From the NCBI RefSeq assembly GCF_044466355.1, contig NZ_JBITMQ010000001.1, positions 1,364,001 through 1,428,000 on the forward strand: a stretch of 64,000 nucleotides of DNA. Direction: 5' to 3'. Position 1 is the stretch's first letter. Each line of letters starts with the position of its first letter. The stretch is from Actinophytocola sp044466355 (GTDB taxonomy: Bacteria > Actinomycetota > Actinomycetes > Mycobacteriales > Pseudonocardiaceae). Both the position numbers and the translations under genes were made by a program. Under the pieces are notes generated by a model. The model saw only the letters and a program-made list of their open reading frames with translations, searched no databases and was not told the DNA's origin. This document shows positions 21,259 through 31,539 of this stretch, piece by piece.

Positions 21259-24200
21259 TGACCGACACGATCGAGTCGCGACCCACGCTGCCGCCCACCA
21301 CCCTCGCCCTGTTCGAGCGACAGGCGGCACTGACCCCCGCGGCGGTCGCGCTGCGCAGGGGAGCGGAACGGTGCACCTACGGCGAGCTGGCCGACCGGGT
21401 GGATCGGTGTGCCCGGGGCCTGCTGGCCGCCGGGGTGCGCCCGGGTGATGTGGTGGCGGTCGGCGGCGGCCGGTCGGTCGACACGGTGGTCGCGCTGCTC
21501 GCGGTCATGCGCGCCGGCGCGGTCGTGCTGCCGCTGGACGCCGCGCAGCCGGTCGACCGCGCGGCCGAGCTGGTCGCCGAGTCCGGCGCCGGGCTGATGG
21601 TGGTGACGGCCGAGGTCTTCGCCGGTCTCGCCGTGCCCGCGGTGACCGTCGCCGAGCTGGCGGCTGCCACCGGGCCCGCGCCGGCTCCGGTCGCCCCGAC
21701 GGCGAACGCCTACCTGTTCTTCACCTCCGGCACCACGGGCCGGCCCAACGGGGTGGTCGGCTGGCACGGTGCGCTGACGAACTTCGTGGCGTGGGAGCAG
21801 CGCACGTTCGACTTCCGCGCGGGCGACCGGGTGGCGCAGATGGCGGCGCTCACGTTCGACGCCGTGCTCAAGGACCTGCTGCCCGCGCTGATCGGCGGCG
21901 CTACGGTGTGCCTGCCGCCGACCGACCGGCCGTTCGCCGACTTCGAGGCGATGCTCGCCTGGTGGGCGGCCGACCGCGTCACCGTCGCGCAGACCGTGCC
22001 CAGCGTGCTCGCCGAGCTGCTGACCACCGCGGGCGAGAACACCGTCGAGCTGCCGGACCTGCGGCTGGTGTGCCTGTCCGGCGAGCCGCTGCAGGGTGAC
22101 CTGGTGCGCCGCTGGCGGGAGCGGTTCGGCGCGACCCGGTTCGTCAACCTGTACGGCACCACCGAGGCGACGATCCTCAAGTCCTGGTACGAGGTGCCCG
22201 TCGACGTGCCGGCCGGGGTGCTGTCGGTCGGCCGTGCGATCGACGACGCCGAGCTGCTCGTGGTGAACCGGCGCGGCAGGCGCTGCGGTGTCGGCGAGCT
22301 CGGCGAGGTGCTGATCAGGACGCCTTACCTCACCAGGGGCCGCCTCGACCCTGACTCCGGCGAGCCGCCGCTGTTCGAGGTGAACCCGCTGCGGCCGGAC
22401 GACCCGACCGACCTCGTGCAGCGCACCGGCGACCTTGGCCGCCTCGCGCCGGACGGCACGGTCGAGATCGTCGGCAGGCGCGACGACCAGGTGAAGATCC
22501 GCGGCGTGCGGGTGCAGCCCGCCGAGGTCGCGGCCGTGCTCACCCGGCACCCGTCGGTCGGCGCCGCGGCCGTCGTGACCCGCAGGCACGACGATGCGCA
22601 CGAGCTGGTCGCCTACGTCGTTCCGGCGGCGGGCGCGACGGTCATCCCGAGCGACCTCCGCCGGGACCTCGCGGCACGGGTGTCGACCGCGATGCTGCCG
22701 GCGCACGTCGTCGTGCTGGCCGCGTTGCCGCTGACGGGCCACGGCAAGCTGGACCGGCGCGCGCTGCCGGACCCGGTGACCGACCCGGTGACCGGCCCGG
22801 AAAGCGCGGACCCGGGGACGTGGAGCGAGACCGAACAGCTCGTCGCCGGCATGTGGTCGGAAGCGTTCGGTCGCGACGTCACCGACCGCGGCGCCGACTT
22901 CTTCGAGCTCGGCGGCCACTCGCTGCTGATGGTGCGCATCCTCGCGCGGCTGCGCAGGACGTTCCAGATCGAGCTGGAACTGGGCGAGCTGTTCGACTCA
23001 CCGACCATCGCGACCCTGGCCACCGCGGTCGACACCGCGCTGGCCAGCGCGCCGACCGCGGCCGACGAGCCGATCACACCGGTGCCGCGCGGCGCGGAAC
23101 TGCCGCTGACCCCTGAGCAGGAGGGCATCTGGTTCCTCCAGCAGCTCGCCCCGGACAGCTGCTCCTACAACATGGCCGGGGTGTTCACGCTCCCGGTGGA
23201 CACGCCCGTCGACGTGGTGGTCCGGGCGGTCGACCGGGTCGTGGCCCGGCACGAGGCACTGCGCAGCACGTTCACGGAGGTCGACGGCAGGCCGGTGCAG
23301 CGCGTCACCCCGGCTGGCGGAGCCGACGTGACCGCCCTGCCCTCCGAGCCGGACCGGGTGGCGGGTCTCGCGGCGCTCGCGACGGAGGCGGCGCTGCCGT
23401 TCGACCTCGCGAACGGGCCGCTGTTGCGCGCGCGACTGGTCGGCGTGCCCGGCGAACTGCTGCTCGGGCTGACCGTGCACCACATCGGGTGCGACGGCTG
23501 GTCCTGGGAGCTGATCACCACCGAGCTGGACACGCTGGTGGCCGCGGGCCGCGCCGGTCGGCTCGCCGTGCTGGCCGAGCCGGCGCTGCAGTACGGCGAC
23601 TTCGCGATCTGGCGCGACCGGCACGACGACTCGGCTGCCACGACCGCGGCCGTCGACCACTGGCGGGCCGCACTCGGCACGCCGCCGCCGGTGCTGGACC
23701 TGCCGCACAGCAAGCCCCGGCCCGCGGCACCGACCCACGGCTGCGCGGTGTGCCGGGTGCCGGTGTCCGACGAGCTCACCGCGAGGCTGGAGCGGTTCGC
23801 CCGCGACCAGGGCGCCACCACCTACATGGCGGTGCTCGCCGCGTTCGGCGTCGTGCTCGGCCGCGCCGCCGACCAGGACCAGGTGGTCGTCGGCACGGAC
23901 AGCGCGGGCCGCGACCGGCCGGAGCTGGAGAACGTCGTCGGGTTCTTCGTCCGCACCCACGCGCTGCGCCTCGACCTGGCAGGTGATCCGTCCTTCGGCG
24001 AGGCAGTGCTGCGGGTGCGGCGGCACCTGCTGGAGTCCGCGCCGCACCAGCACCTGTCCTTCGCTCGCCTCGTCGACGCGGTGGCCGTCGACCGGGACCA
24101 GAGCCGCACCCCGCTGTTCCAGGTGATGGTCCGGATGCCCCCGCGCGACCTCGCCACCGACCGGCACGGCGTGCTGCGCGCCGTGGACGTGGTGGCCGCG

Positions 24201-26996
24201 ACCGAGGGCGCGGCCGGTCCGGCCCCCGCCGCGAAGTTCGACCTGACGCTCGTGGTGCGGCCGGTCGGCGAGCGGCTCCTGCTCGACTTCGAGTACGACC
24301 GCGACGTGTTCGACGCCGACCTCGTCGGCGCGCTCGGCGGCAGGCTGGTCGACCTGCTCACCGCCGGCCTCGCGGAACCCGACCGGCCCGCGTCGGAGCT
24401 GTCGCCGAGGGCCGAGGACCGGCACCCGTTCGCCGAGGACCTGGCACCCGTGGCGCAACCCCGGGTCGCGGCGGAGTTCCTGCGGCAGGCCGCGAGCACG
24501 CCGGACGAGACGGCGATCGGTGCGGCCGCCGGCTCGGTGACCTACGGGCGGCTCGCGGCCGCGGTCCGCGCCACGGCGGCCGCGCTCGCCCCGGGCACGG
24601 TGGTCGCCGTCGTCGGCGGCAAACACCCCGAGTCGGTCGCCGCGCTGGTGGCCGCCGCGGCGGCGGGGGTGATCGCGGTGCCGGTCGACGAGGGCCTGCC
24701 CGTCGCACGCCAGCGCCGGATCGCCGAGGCCGCGGGCGCGACCGCCGTGCTGGTCGCCCGACCCGTCGACACACCCGAGTGGACCGAGGGACGGCCGGTG
24801 CACCGGCTCGACCTGGCCGCCGCCGCGCCACCCGGTGCCCGGCTGCCCGTCGGGCCCGCGCCGACGGACCCCGCGTACGTGTTCTTCACCTCCGGCACCA
24901 CCGGGGAGCCGAAGGGAGTGCTCGGCAGGCACCAGGGGCTGGACCACTTCGTCGCGTGGGAGAAGGCCGAGTTCGGTGTCGGTGCCGGCGACCGGGTCGC
25001 CCAGCTGACGACGTTCTCCTTCGACGCCGTGCTGCGCGACGTGTTCGTGCCGCTCACCGCGGGCGCCGCGGTGTGCCTGCCGCCGACGGGCGCGCTCGAC
25101 GACGCGGACCGACTGCTGGGGTGGCTCGCCGATGAGCGGATCACCGTCGTGCACACGACACCGAGCGTGGCCGCGTCCTGGCTCGCCTCGGACGTCTCCG
25201 TCGACCTGTCCGCGCTCCGCCTCCTGTGCCTGTCCGGCGAACCGTTGACCGGTGAGCTGGTGCGCGAGCTGCGTGAGCGGTTCACCGGACCGGACACGGA
25301 GATCGTCAACTTCTACGGGCCGACCGAGACCACGATGATCAAGACGTTCCTGCGGGTGCCGCCCGGTGTGGCGGGCGGGCCGCTGCCGATCGGCAGGCCG
25401 CAGCCGGGCGTGCAGGTCGAGGTGCTCGGCGCGGGGGACCGGGTGTGCGCACCAGGCGAACGCGGCGAGATCGTCATCCGGACCCCGTACCGAACCGCCG
25501 GCTACCTGACCGGAGACAGCGGGTTCGCCCCCAACCCCTTCCGGGACGACCCGGCCGACCAGGTGTACCGGACCGGCGATGTCGCGGTCGTCCGCGCCGA
25601 CGGGGCGATACAGGTGACCGGCCGCCGCGACGACCTCATCAAGGTGCGCGGCATCCGCACCCACCCCGGCGAGATCGCGGCCGCCGCGGCCGGGCACGCC
25701 GACGTCGTCACCGCGCACGTCGAGCGGCACGAGGAACAGGACGGCCGGGACGCCACGCTGGTCGCGTTCGTGGTGCGCGCGCCCGGCTCGACGCTGACCA
25801 CCGAATCCCTGCGCGAGCACCTGCGCGGCGTGCTCCCGACCGCCTTGGTGCCTGGCCTGATCCTCTTCGTCGAGCGGCTCGCGCTGCTACCGAACGGCAA
25901 GATCGACCGCCGCGCCCTGACCACCGCCGCCGCGGACACCACTCGAGTCGCCCCACGGGACGACGTCGAGGCGGAGTTGCTCGCGATCTGGCGGAAGCTG
26001 CTCGGCCGCGACGACTTCGGGGTGACCGACGACTTCTTCTCCGTCGGCGGTCACTCGTTGCTCGCCACCATCATGATCACCCGTATCCGCAAGCAGATGG
26101 GCGCGGAGCTGACCCTGCGCGGCCTGCTGCGCGCGCCGCGCATCGACCAGCTCGCACGCCTGATCGGCGCGTCGAGAGCCGAACAACCGGACACCGAACC
26201 GACGGCCGTGACGACGTTGCGGCCCGGCGCCGGGCCCGGCCTGTTCCTGGTGCACTCCATCGGCGGCGACATCGTCGGCTACCGAGAGCTGGCCGCGTCC
26301 CTGCCGGCCGGACCGGTGTACGCCGTGCGCGCACCCGCGCTCGACGGCGGACCGCACTACCGCGACGTCGGTGAGATGGCCGCCGTCTACCTGCACGAAC
26401 TGCGGCGCGTGCAGCCACACGGCCCCTACCGGCTCGGCGGCTGGTCGGCCGGTGGTCTGGTGGCCTACGAGATGGCCCGTCAGCTGTCCTTCGACGGCGA
26501 GGACACCGAGCTGCTCGTGCTCGTGGACAGCTACGCCCCTGGCACGTCGGCGTTCGACCGCTTCCTCGGCGACGACGCCGAGCTGCTCGCCTCGTTCACC
26601 CGGGACCTCACCAGGATGGCGCCGGATGTCGTGTTGCCGGACCCGGCGGTGCTGCTCGCGCCACCCGCCGCCGGCGAGCCGGACGAGGTGGCCGAGCTGC
26701 GGCGCCGCTTCGAGGTGTTCCGCGGTCATGCCAGGGCTCTCGCGGCGTACCGGGTGCGGCGCGGCCGGCTCGCCGGTACCCGGGTACTGCTCGTGCTCGG
26801 CGCCGCCCAGGAGCGGCCGGCGGACGCCACCGAGACGCTTGGCTGGGCCGAGCTGCTCGGCGCCGAGGTGTCGATGGTGCCGGTGCCCGGGGCCGACCAC
26901 TACACGCTGCTCGCCGCGCCGGAGCTGGCGCGAGCGGTCGGCACGGCGGTCGGCACGGCGGTCGGCACGGCTGGGCGCGCGGAGTCGGCGGCATGA
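21258..26996 (+). CDS. NRPS, A-T-C-A-T-TE, terminal two modules
   Basis: A 1912-residue synthetase. A1 (A3 at residue 154, SGTTGRPNGV, with the P-loop Lys changed to Asn164), T1 DFFELGGHSLLMV (547), C with intact HHIGCDGW (740), A2 (SGTTGEPKGV, 1209), T2 DFFSVGGHSLLAT (1592), then a type I thioesterase: FLVHSIGGD, GWSAGGLVAYEMA (Ser in GxSxG), VLVDSYAPG (Asp), GADHYTLL (His). Pocket codes are D-A-K-Q-C-S-L-I-L-K for A1 and D-A-R-H-C-S-F-M-I-K for A2. I cannot assign either, but the domains resemble each other closely and may load related residues. It extends the Ser-loaded chain and the TE releases the peptide. The ATG at 21258 shares one base with the previous stop. The next gene overlaps by four bases. 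Confidence 0.94.
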
Positions 26997-28285
26997 CCGC
27001 CGACATCACCTACCGCGCCAACACGATCCGCGACCTGGACCGGTTGCTCGACCGCGGCGGCTTCGACGCCGACACCAAGCTGAGGACCCGCGCCGTCGCC
27101 ACGGTCCTTCCGTTCCGCACCAACACCTACGTCACCGACGAGCTGATCGACTGGGACCGCGCACCGGACGATCCGTTGTTCCGCCTCGTGTTCCCGCAGC
27201 CGGACATGCTCGGGCCGGACGAGCTGGCGACGATGACCGCGCTGCTGCGCGACGGCGCGGACCGGAAGCGGACCGAGGCCGCGGCACGGGAGATCCGCCG
27301 GCGCATGAACCCGCATCCGGCCGGCCAGACCGACCTGAACGTCCCGACGCCGGACGGCCGGCCGCTGGCCGGGGTCCAGCACAAGTACCGGGAGACGCTG
27401 CTGTTCTTCCCGCGCCGCGGCCAGACCTGCCACGCGTACTGCACGTACTGCTTCCGCTGGGCGCAGTTCGTCGGCGAGTCGGACCTCAAGATCGCCACCG
27501 ACGACGTCGCCGCGGTGACCGGGTACCTGCGCGACCACACCGAGATCACCGACGTGCTGATCACCGGCGGCGACCCGTTGATCATGTCCACCGACAACCT
27601 GCGCCAGTACATCGAGCCGTTGCTCGCACCCGACCTCGCGCACGTCCGGACCATCCGGCTCGGCACGAAGGCGCTGGCCTACTGGCCCTACCGGGTGACG
27701 ACGGGACCGGACGCCGACGACCTGTGCAGGCTGTTCGAGCAGGTGGTCGCCGCCGGGCGGCACCTGGCCGTGATGGGCCACTTCACGCACCCGAACGAGC
27801 TGCGCGCGCCCGAGGCGCGGGCCGCGGTGCGCCGGGTCGTCGGCACCGGCGCGGTCGTGCGCACGCAGGCCCCGCTGGTGCGCGGCATCAACGACGACGC
27901 GGACGACTGGGCCGAGCTGTGGCGGGAGGCCGTCGCGCTCGGCGCGGTGCCGTACTACATGTTCGTCGAACGCGACACCGGGCCGCGGCGGTACTTCGAG
28001 GTCCCGCTGCATCGCGCCTGGCAGATCTTCCGCGACGCCACCCGGCAGGTCAGCGGCCTCGCGCGGACCGCGCGGGGGCCCTCGATGTCGGCCGTGCTCG
28101 GCAAGGTCGCGATCGACGGCGTGGCGACCGTCGCCGGCGAGGACGTGTTCTGCCTGCGCTACCTCCAGGCCCGCGACCCGTCGTGGGTCGGCAGGCCCTT
28201 CTTCGCCAAGCACGACCCGACGGCCGCGTGGATGTCCGACCTCGTCCCCGCGCTCGGCAGCGAACCCGCCTACTTCGACAACTGA
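26993..28285 (+). CDS. KamA-family radical SAM aminomutase-like enzyme
   Basis: A 430-residue protein with the radical SAM cluster motif CHAYCTYCF (Cys near residues 146, 150, 153) and DVLITGGDPLIMS. Overall it resembles lysine 2,3-aminomutase. Near residue 370, LGKVAIDG offers a Lys in the place where the family binds PLP. Family members move the amino group from C2 to C3, giving beta-lysine, beta-arginine or beta-glutamate. The FRWAQFVGESD context after the cluster marks a subgroup that I cannot tie to a substrate. It is coupled to the NRPS gene by a four-base overlap and so probably supplies a beta-amino acid, perhaps for one of the unassigned A domains. Confidence 0.88.
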   Translation: MTADITYRANTIRDLDRLLDRGGFDADTKLRTRAVATVLPFRTNTYVTDELIDWDRAPDDPLFRLVFPQPDMLGPDELATMTALLRDGADRKRTEAAAREIRRRMNPHPAGQTDLNVPTPDGRPLAGVQHKYRETLLFFPRRGQTCHAYCTYCFRWAQFVGESDLKIATDDVAAVTGYLRDHTEITDVLITGGDPLIMSTDNLRQYIEPLLAPDLAHVRTIRLGTKALAYWPYRVTTGPDADDLCRLFEQVVAAGRHLAVMGHFTHPNELRAPEARAAVRRVVGTGAVVRTQAPLVRGINDDADDWAELWREAVALGAVPYYMFVERDTGPRRYFEVPLHRAWQIFRDATRQVSGLARTARGPSMSAVLGKVAIDGVATVAGEDVFCLRYLQARDPSWVGRPFFAKHDPTAAWMSDLVPALGSEPAYFDN

Positions 28286-28298
28286 AAGGGGAACCCTG

Positions 28299-28466
28299 AT
28301 GGCCACCGAGGAGAACGAGCTCGTCGACGCCGTCGCCGCGCGGCTCGCCGAGATCCGGGGCACGGCCCCGGACCCCGAGGAGAACGACACCGACCTGGAC
28401 GCCGACCTGGATGACGAGGTGGCCGGGATCGTCTCGACGGTCACGGTGATCGCCGGCTGGGAGTGA
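28299..28466 (+). CDS. small acidic peptide, possible RiPP-like precursor or scaffold
   Basis: A 55-residue ORF with a good ribosome site (AAAGGGGA six bases before ATG 28299). It starts MATEENELVDAVAARLAEIRG, probably an amphipathic helix. A very acidic middle follows (PDPEENDTDLDADLDDE), then a short hydrophobic, Thr-rich tail ending in STVTVIAGWE. It has no Cys and no carrier-protein Ser motif. The stop overlaps the beginning of the next gene, so it is part of the operon. The leader-plus-tail layout resembles precursors of modified peptides, but no matching family is known to me. It could also be a small structural partner of the following protein. Coding status rests on ribosome site, overlap and codon bias. 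Confidence 0.6.
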   Translation: MATEENELVDAVAARLAEIRGTAPDPEENDTDLDADLDDEVAGIVSTVTVIAGWE

Positions 28467-28471
28467 CCGGC

Positions 28472-30436
28472 ATGTCCACCACCACCTGGGTGCCCGACAC
28501 CGCGGCGCTGGTCGCGGCGCTGGCCGATGCCGATGCGCCGGTGCCGGTCCTGGCGCCGGACCGGCCGTCCCGGCTACGGCACTGGACCGAGGTGCTCGAC
28601 TGGTACCAGCGCGAGCCGCCGGTGCGGCACTCCGGCGACGAGCTCGTCGTGTGCCGCACCGAGGAGTTCGCGTCCGTCGCCGAGGCGTTCGCCGCCCGCA
28701 CCGGTCGCGGCTACCTGGCCGGCTGGCGGGACGCGGGCTGGGTCCGGTCGTGCTCGGGCGCCGCGGCCGTGACCGTGGTGGGGCGGTGCGACGCGTTCCC
28801 GGTGGCCGCCCTGCACGACCTCGCCGAGACCATCGACGCGCCGTGGGCGCTGCTGCCCGCCCTCGACCTGGCGGGGTTGAGCTTCGTCGTCGCGAAGACG
28901 TTGCTGGCACCACCCACCGACGTGCCGGACTGGGTCGTCGCCGACGTCATCGGCGGCGCGACCGGCACCGGCGACGTGGTCGGCCTGCTCACCGGCGGCG
29001 CCCGTGCGCTCGCGTTGTGCGCGCACGGCGAGAACGGACACGCGAACCTCGGATCGCACGTGCTGTGCGGGCTGCCGCGCGAGGCCGAACGGGGCCTCGA
29101 CGGCGGCGCGGTGACCGCGGGCTGCGTGGACGGCACGCGGTGCAAACGCGGCCGGGGCAGGCCGGTGCTGCGGACCAGGGACGTCCGGGCCGCCGACCTG
29201 TTGCTGTTCTCCTGCACCACGTTCAGCGTCGCCGGTGACCTGTTCCCCTCGGACATCAGCCTGGTGACCGCGGCGCTCGAGGGCTACGCGCGCTCGGTGC
29301 TGTCGTGCGATCGCGCGATGCCCTACCGGCCCGCCTCGGTCGAGGCGCTGGCGCGGCTCACACGCCTCGTCGGCATGAGCGGCATCCGGGAGATCGAGAA
29401 CGACTTCCAACTGCCGCTGTTGGGATCGCGCCCGTACTACCTGGCCGGCGCCGCCGGCGCGCCGGACCTCACCGCGGCGCCCTGCGTGCCCGGCGAGCCG
29501 CTGGACACCCGCGAGAAGGTCACGCTGGCCCGGCGACAGGACGACTCGGCCGTGCTGCTCGCCGAGCCGGCCGGCCAGACCCTGTTCCCCGGCAACCGGT
29601 TCCTGCGGATCGTCGCCACCGGGGAGCCCGAGGAGAAGACCGTCGTCACCGACGCGACCGACCGCCTCCGCGAGCACGAGCGCTGGCAGCACGACCTCGC
29701 CACCCGGCTGGACCGGACCGCCCGGCTGCACCGCGCCGTCCGCGACCTCGCCGCGCCCGACGGCGACGCACTCACCAGCCTCGGCGCGATGGTCCGCACC
29801 CACGACGACCTCGGCAGGCTGCTCCAGGGCTCGGTGCGGGTGGTCGAACAGGCCCGCCGGACCGGGGTGTGGCGCGCCGAGGTCGAGCGGCTGCCCGGGA
29901 TCGCCGCCCGCTACGGGGCCCGCTGGGCACGGTCCTGCGTCGCGCTGTTCGACACCTGGTTGTTGCAGCACCACGCGTTGGAACAGGTGCTCTGCGACGG
30001 TCTGTACGAGGTGTCGACCCAACGCGACGGCCACTGCGACCACTGCGGCTCGCCCCGCTACGTCACCGGGCACGCGGCGCCGGGCGACGACGCCGACAGG
30101 GCGGGCGTGTTCCTCGCGCAGTGTCCGCACTGCGGGCCGAGGGAGGTGTGGGAGACCGGCGGGCCGCGCCTGACCGTCACCCTGCCGACGACCGTGCTCG
30201 CCGGTTCCGTGCTCCCGGTCGGCCTCGCGTCGGCGTCGCGGGGACCGGTCGTCCTGCACGGGAAGGACAACGGCGGCGACGCCGTGTACGCGGCCGTGCG
30301 GCTGCCGGGGCCGGGCGGCGCCGTCGAGCTGCCGGTACCGGCCGGGCTGCCGGCCGACATGCACACCGTCCGGGTGGTTCTCGCCACCGACCTCCGACTG
30401 ACCTACCAGCGGTTGCGCCTGCCCTGCACGGGCTGA
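28472..30436 (+). CDS. unknown protein with caspase-like His-Gly/Cys pattern and a zinc ribbon
   Basis: A 654-residue protein of no family I recognise. Residues about 175-285 resemble a caspase/CHAT-type fold: LALCAHGENGHANLG supplies a His-Gly, and LLLFSCTTFSVAGDLF supplies a Cys after a hydrophobic strand. Then comes LVTAALEGYARSVLSCDR, like the helix-strand that follows the nucleophile. The C-terminal part has CDHCGSPRYVTG and CPHCGPREVWE, a four-Cys zinc ribbon, and a final beta domain. If the reading is right it may be a Cys protease, perhaps for the 55-residue peptide just upstream; this is inference. ATG 28472 has GGGAG eight bases upstream; GTG 28463 overlaps the previous stop and is the alternative. 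Confidence 0.65.
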   Translation: MSTTTWVPDTAALVAALADADAPVPVLAPDRPSRLRHWTEVLDWYQREPPVRHSGDELVVCRTEEFASVAEAFAARTGRGYLAGWRDAGWVRSCSGAAAVTVVGRCDAFPVAALHDLAETIDAPWALLPALDLAGLSFVVAKTLLAPPTDVPDWVVADVIGGATGTGDVVGLLTGGARALALCAHGENGHANLGSHVLCGLPREAERGLDGGAVTAGCVDGTRCKRGRGRPVLRTRDVRAADLLLFSCTTFSVAGDLFPSDISLVTAALEGYARSVLSCDRAMPYRPASVEALARLTRLVGMSGIREIENDFQLPLLGSRPYYLAGAAGAPDLTAAPCVPGEPLDTREKVTLARRQDDSAVLLAEPAGQTLFPGNRFLRIVATGEPEEKTVVTDATDRLREHERWQHDLATRLDRTARLHRAVRDLAAPDGDALTSLGAMVRTHDDLGRLLQGSVRVVEQARRTGVWRAEVERLPGIAARYGARWARSCVALFDTWLLQHHALEQVLCDGLYEVSTQRDGHCDHCGSPRYVTGHAAPGDDADRAGVFLAQCPHCGPREVWETGGPRLTVTLPTTVLAGSVLPVGLASASRGPVVLHGKDNGGDAVYAAVRLPGPGGAVELPVPAGLPADMHTVRVVLATDLRLTYQRLRLPCTG

Positions 30437-30464
30437 TCGCCGCACCGACCACAAAGGAGCCGCA

Positions 30465-31523
30465 ATGCGTTACGGCGTCATGTTCTTCGCCGCCTCGGCC
30501 GGGGCGAGTGCCGAGGAGACCTACCGCACGATGCTGACGGTCGCGCGCATCGCCGACGAGGGTGACCTCGCCGCGGTGTGGACACCGGAACGCCACTTCG
30601 ACGCGTTCGGTGGTGTGTTCCCGAACCCCGCCATGACCAGCGCCGCCATGGCGACCGTCACCGAACGGGTCCAGCTGCGCGCCGGCAGCCTCATCTCGCC
30701 GCTGCACCAGACAGTCCGGGTGGCCGAGGACTGGTCGGTGGTCGACAACCTCTCCGGTGGCCGCGCCGCCGTGTCGTTCGGCGCGGGCTGGAACGTCAAC
30801 GACTTCGTGCTCGCGCCGCAGAGCTACGCCAACCGCAAGGAGTTCATGCTCGACCAGCTCGACACCGTGCGCCGGTTGTGGCGTGGCGAGAGCGTCGAGC
30901 TGCCCAACGGGGCCGGCCAACCGACCGAGGTGCGCCTGTTCCCCGCACCGGTCCAGCCGGAGCTGCCGGTGTGGCTGACCTCGTCCGGCAACCCGCAGAC
31001 GTTCGTCGACGCCGGCGCCGCCGGCGCGAACGTCCTGACCCATCTGATCGGCCAGGACGTCGACCAGCTCACCGAGAAGATCGCGCTGTACCGCAAGGCG
31101 CGTGCCGACAACGGCCACACCCCGGAGGAAGGCGTCGTCTCGTTGATGCTGCACACCCACCTGGACACCGACGCGGACGCCGCGATCCTGCGCACCAGGA
31201 CGCCGTTCCGCGAGTACCTCCGCTCGGCGGTCGGTCTCGAACGAAAGGCGGCGGGGGGCGGCGGCACGATCAGCGGCGGTCACCAGTTGCCCGACGAGGA
31301 GATCCCGGCCGACCTCGTCGAGGAGCTGCTGGACGTCACCTACGAGCGGTACCTGCACGAGGGTTCGCTGATCGGGTCGCCGCAGACGTGCGCCCCGCTG
31401 GTGGCCCGGCTGACCGAGGCGGGGGTCGACGAGGTCGCCTGCCTCGTCGACTTCGGCGTCTCCGCCGAACACGTCGTCGCCGGGATGCCGGCGCTGGTCG
31501 AGCTGGCCGCCGCCACTCGCTGA
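30465..31523 (+). CDS. luciferase-like flavin monooxygenase (MupA/Atu3640 type)
   Basis: A 352-residue LLM-class FMN-dependent oxidoreductase. The N-terminus MRYGVMFFAASAGAS and the segment AVWTPERHFDAFGGVFPNPA are hallmarks of the MupA/Atu3640 subfamily, which is found embedded in or beside NRPS and PKS systems. SFGAGWNVNDFVLAP and VWLTSSGNPQTF (TSSG flavin contact) follow. It needs reduced FMN from a partner reductase, which is not seen here. It likely hydroxylates or otherwise oxidises a carrier-bound or free intermediate. The ribosome site AAAGGAG precedes ATG 30465. The exporter gene follows by 16 bases, so it lies within the operon. Confidence 0.92.
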   Translation: MRYGVMFFAASAGASAEETYRTMLTVARIADEGDLAAVWTPERHFDAFGGVFPNPAMTSAAMATVTERVQLRAGSLISPLHQTVRVAEDWSVVDNLSGGRAAVSFGAGWNVNDFVLAPQSYANRKEFMLDQLDTVRRLWRGESVELPNGAGQPTEVRLFPAPVQPELPVWLTSSGNPQTFVDAGAAGANVLTHLIGQDVDQLTEKIALYRKARADNGHTPEEGVVSLMLHTHLDTDADAAILRTRTPFREYLRSAVGLERKAAGGGGTISGGHQLPDEEIPADLVEELLDVTYERYLHEGSLIGSPQTCAPLVARLTEAGVDEVACLVDFGVSAEHVVAGMPALVELAAATR

Positions 31524-31539
31524 GCCGGAGGAGTCGACC

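Noticed and set aside
28299..28466. Reading the 55-residue peptide as a small carrier protein
   Set aside because: It lacks a GxDS-type phosphopantetheine site and is too short for the four-helix fold.
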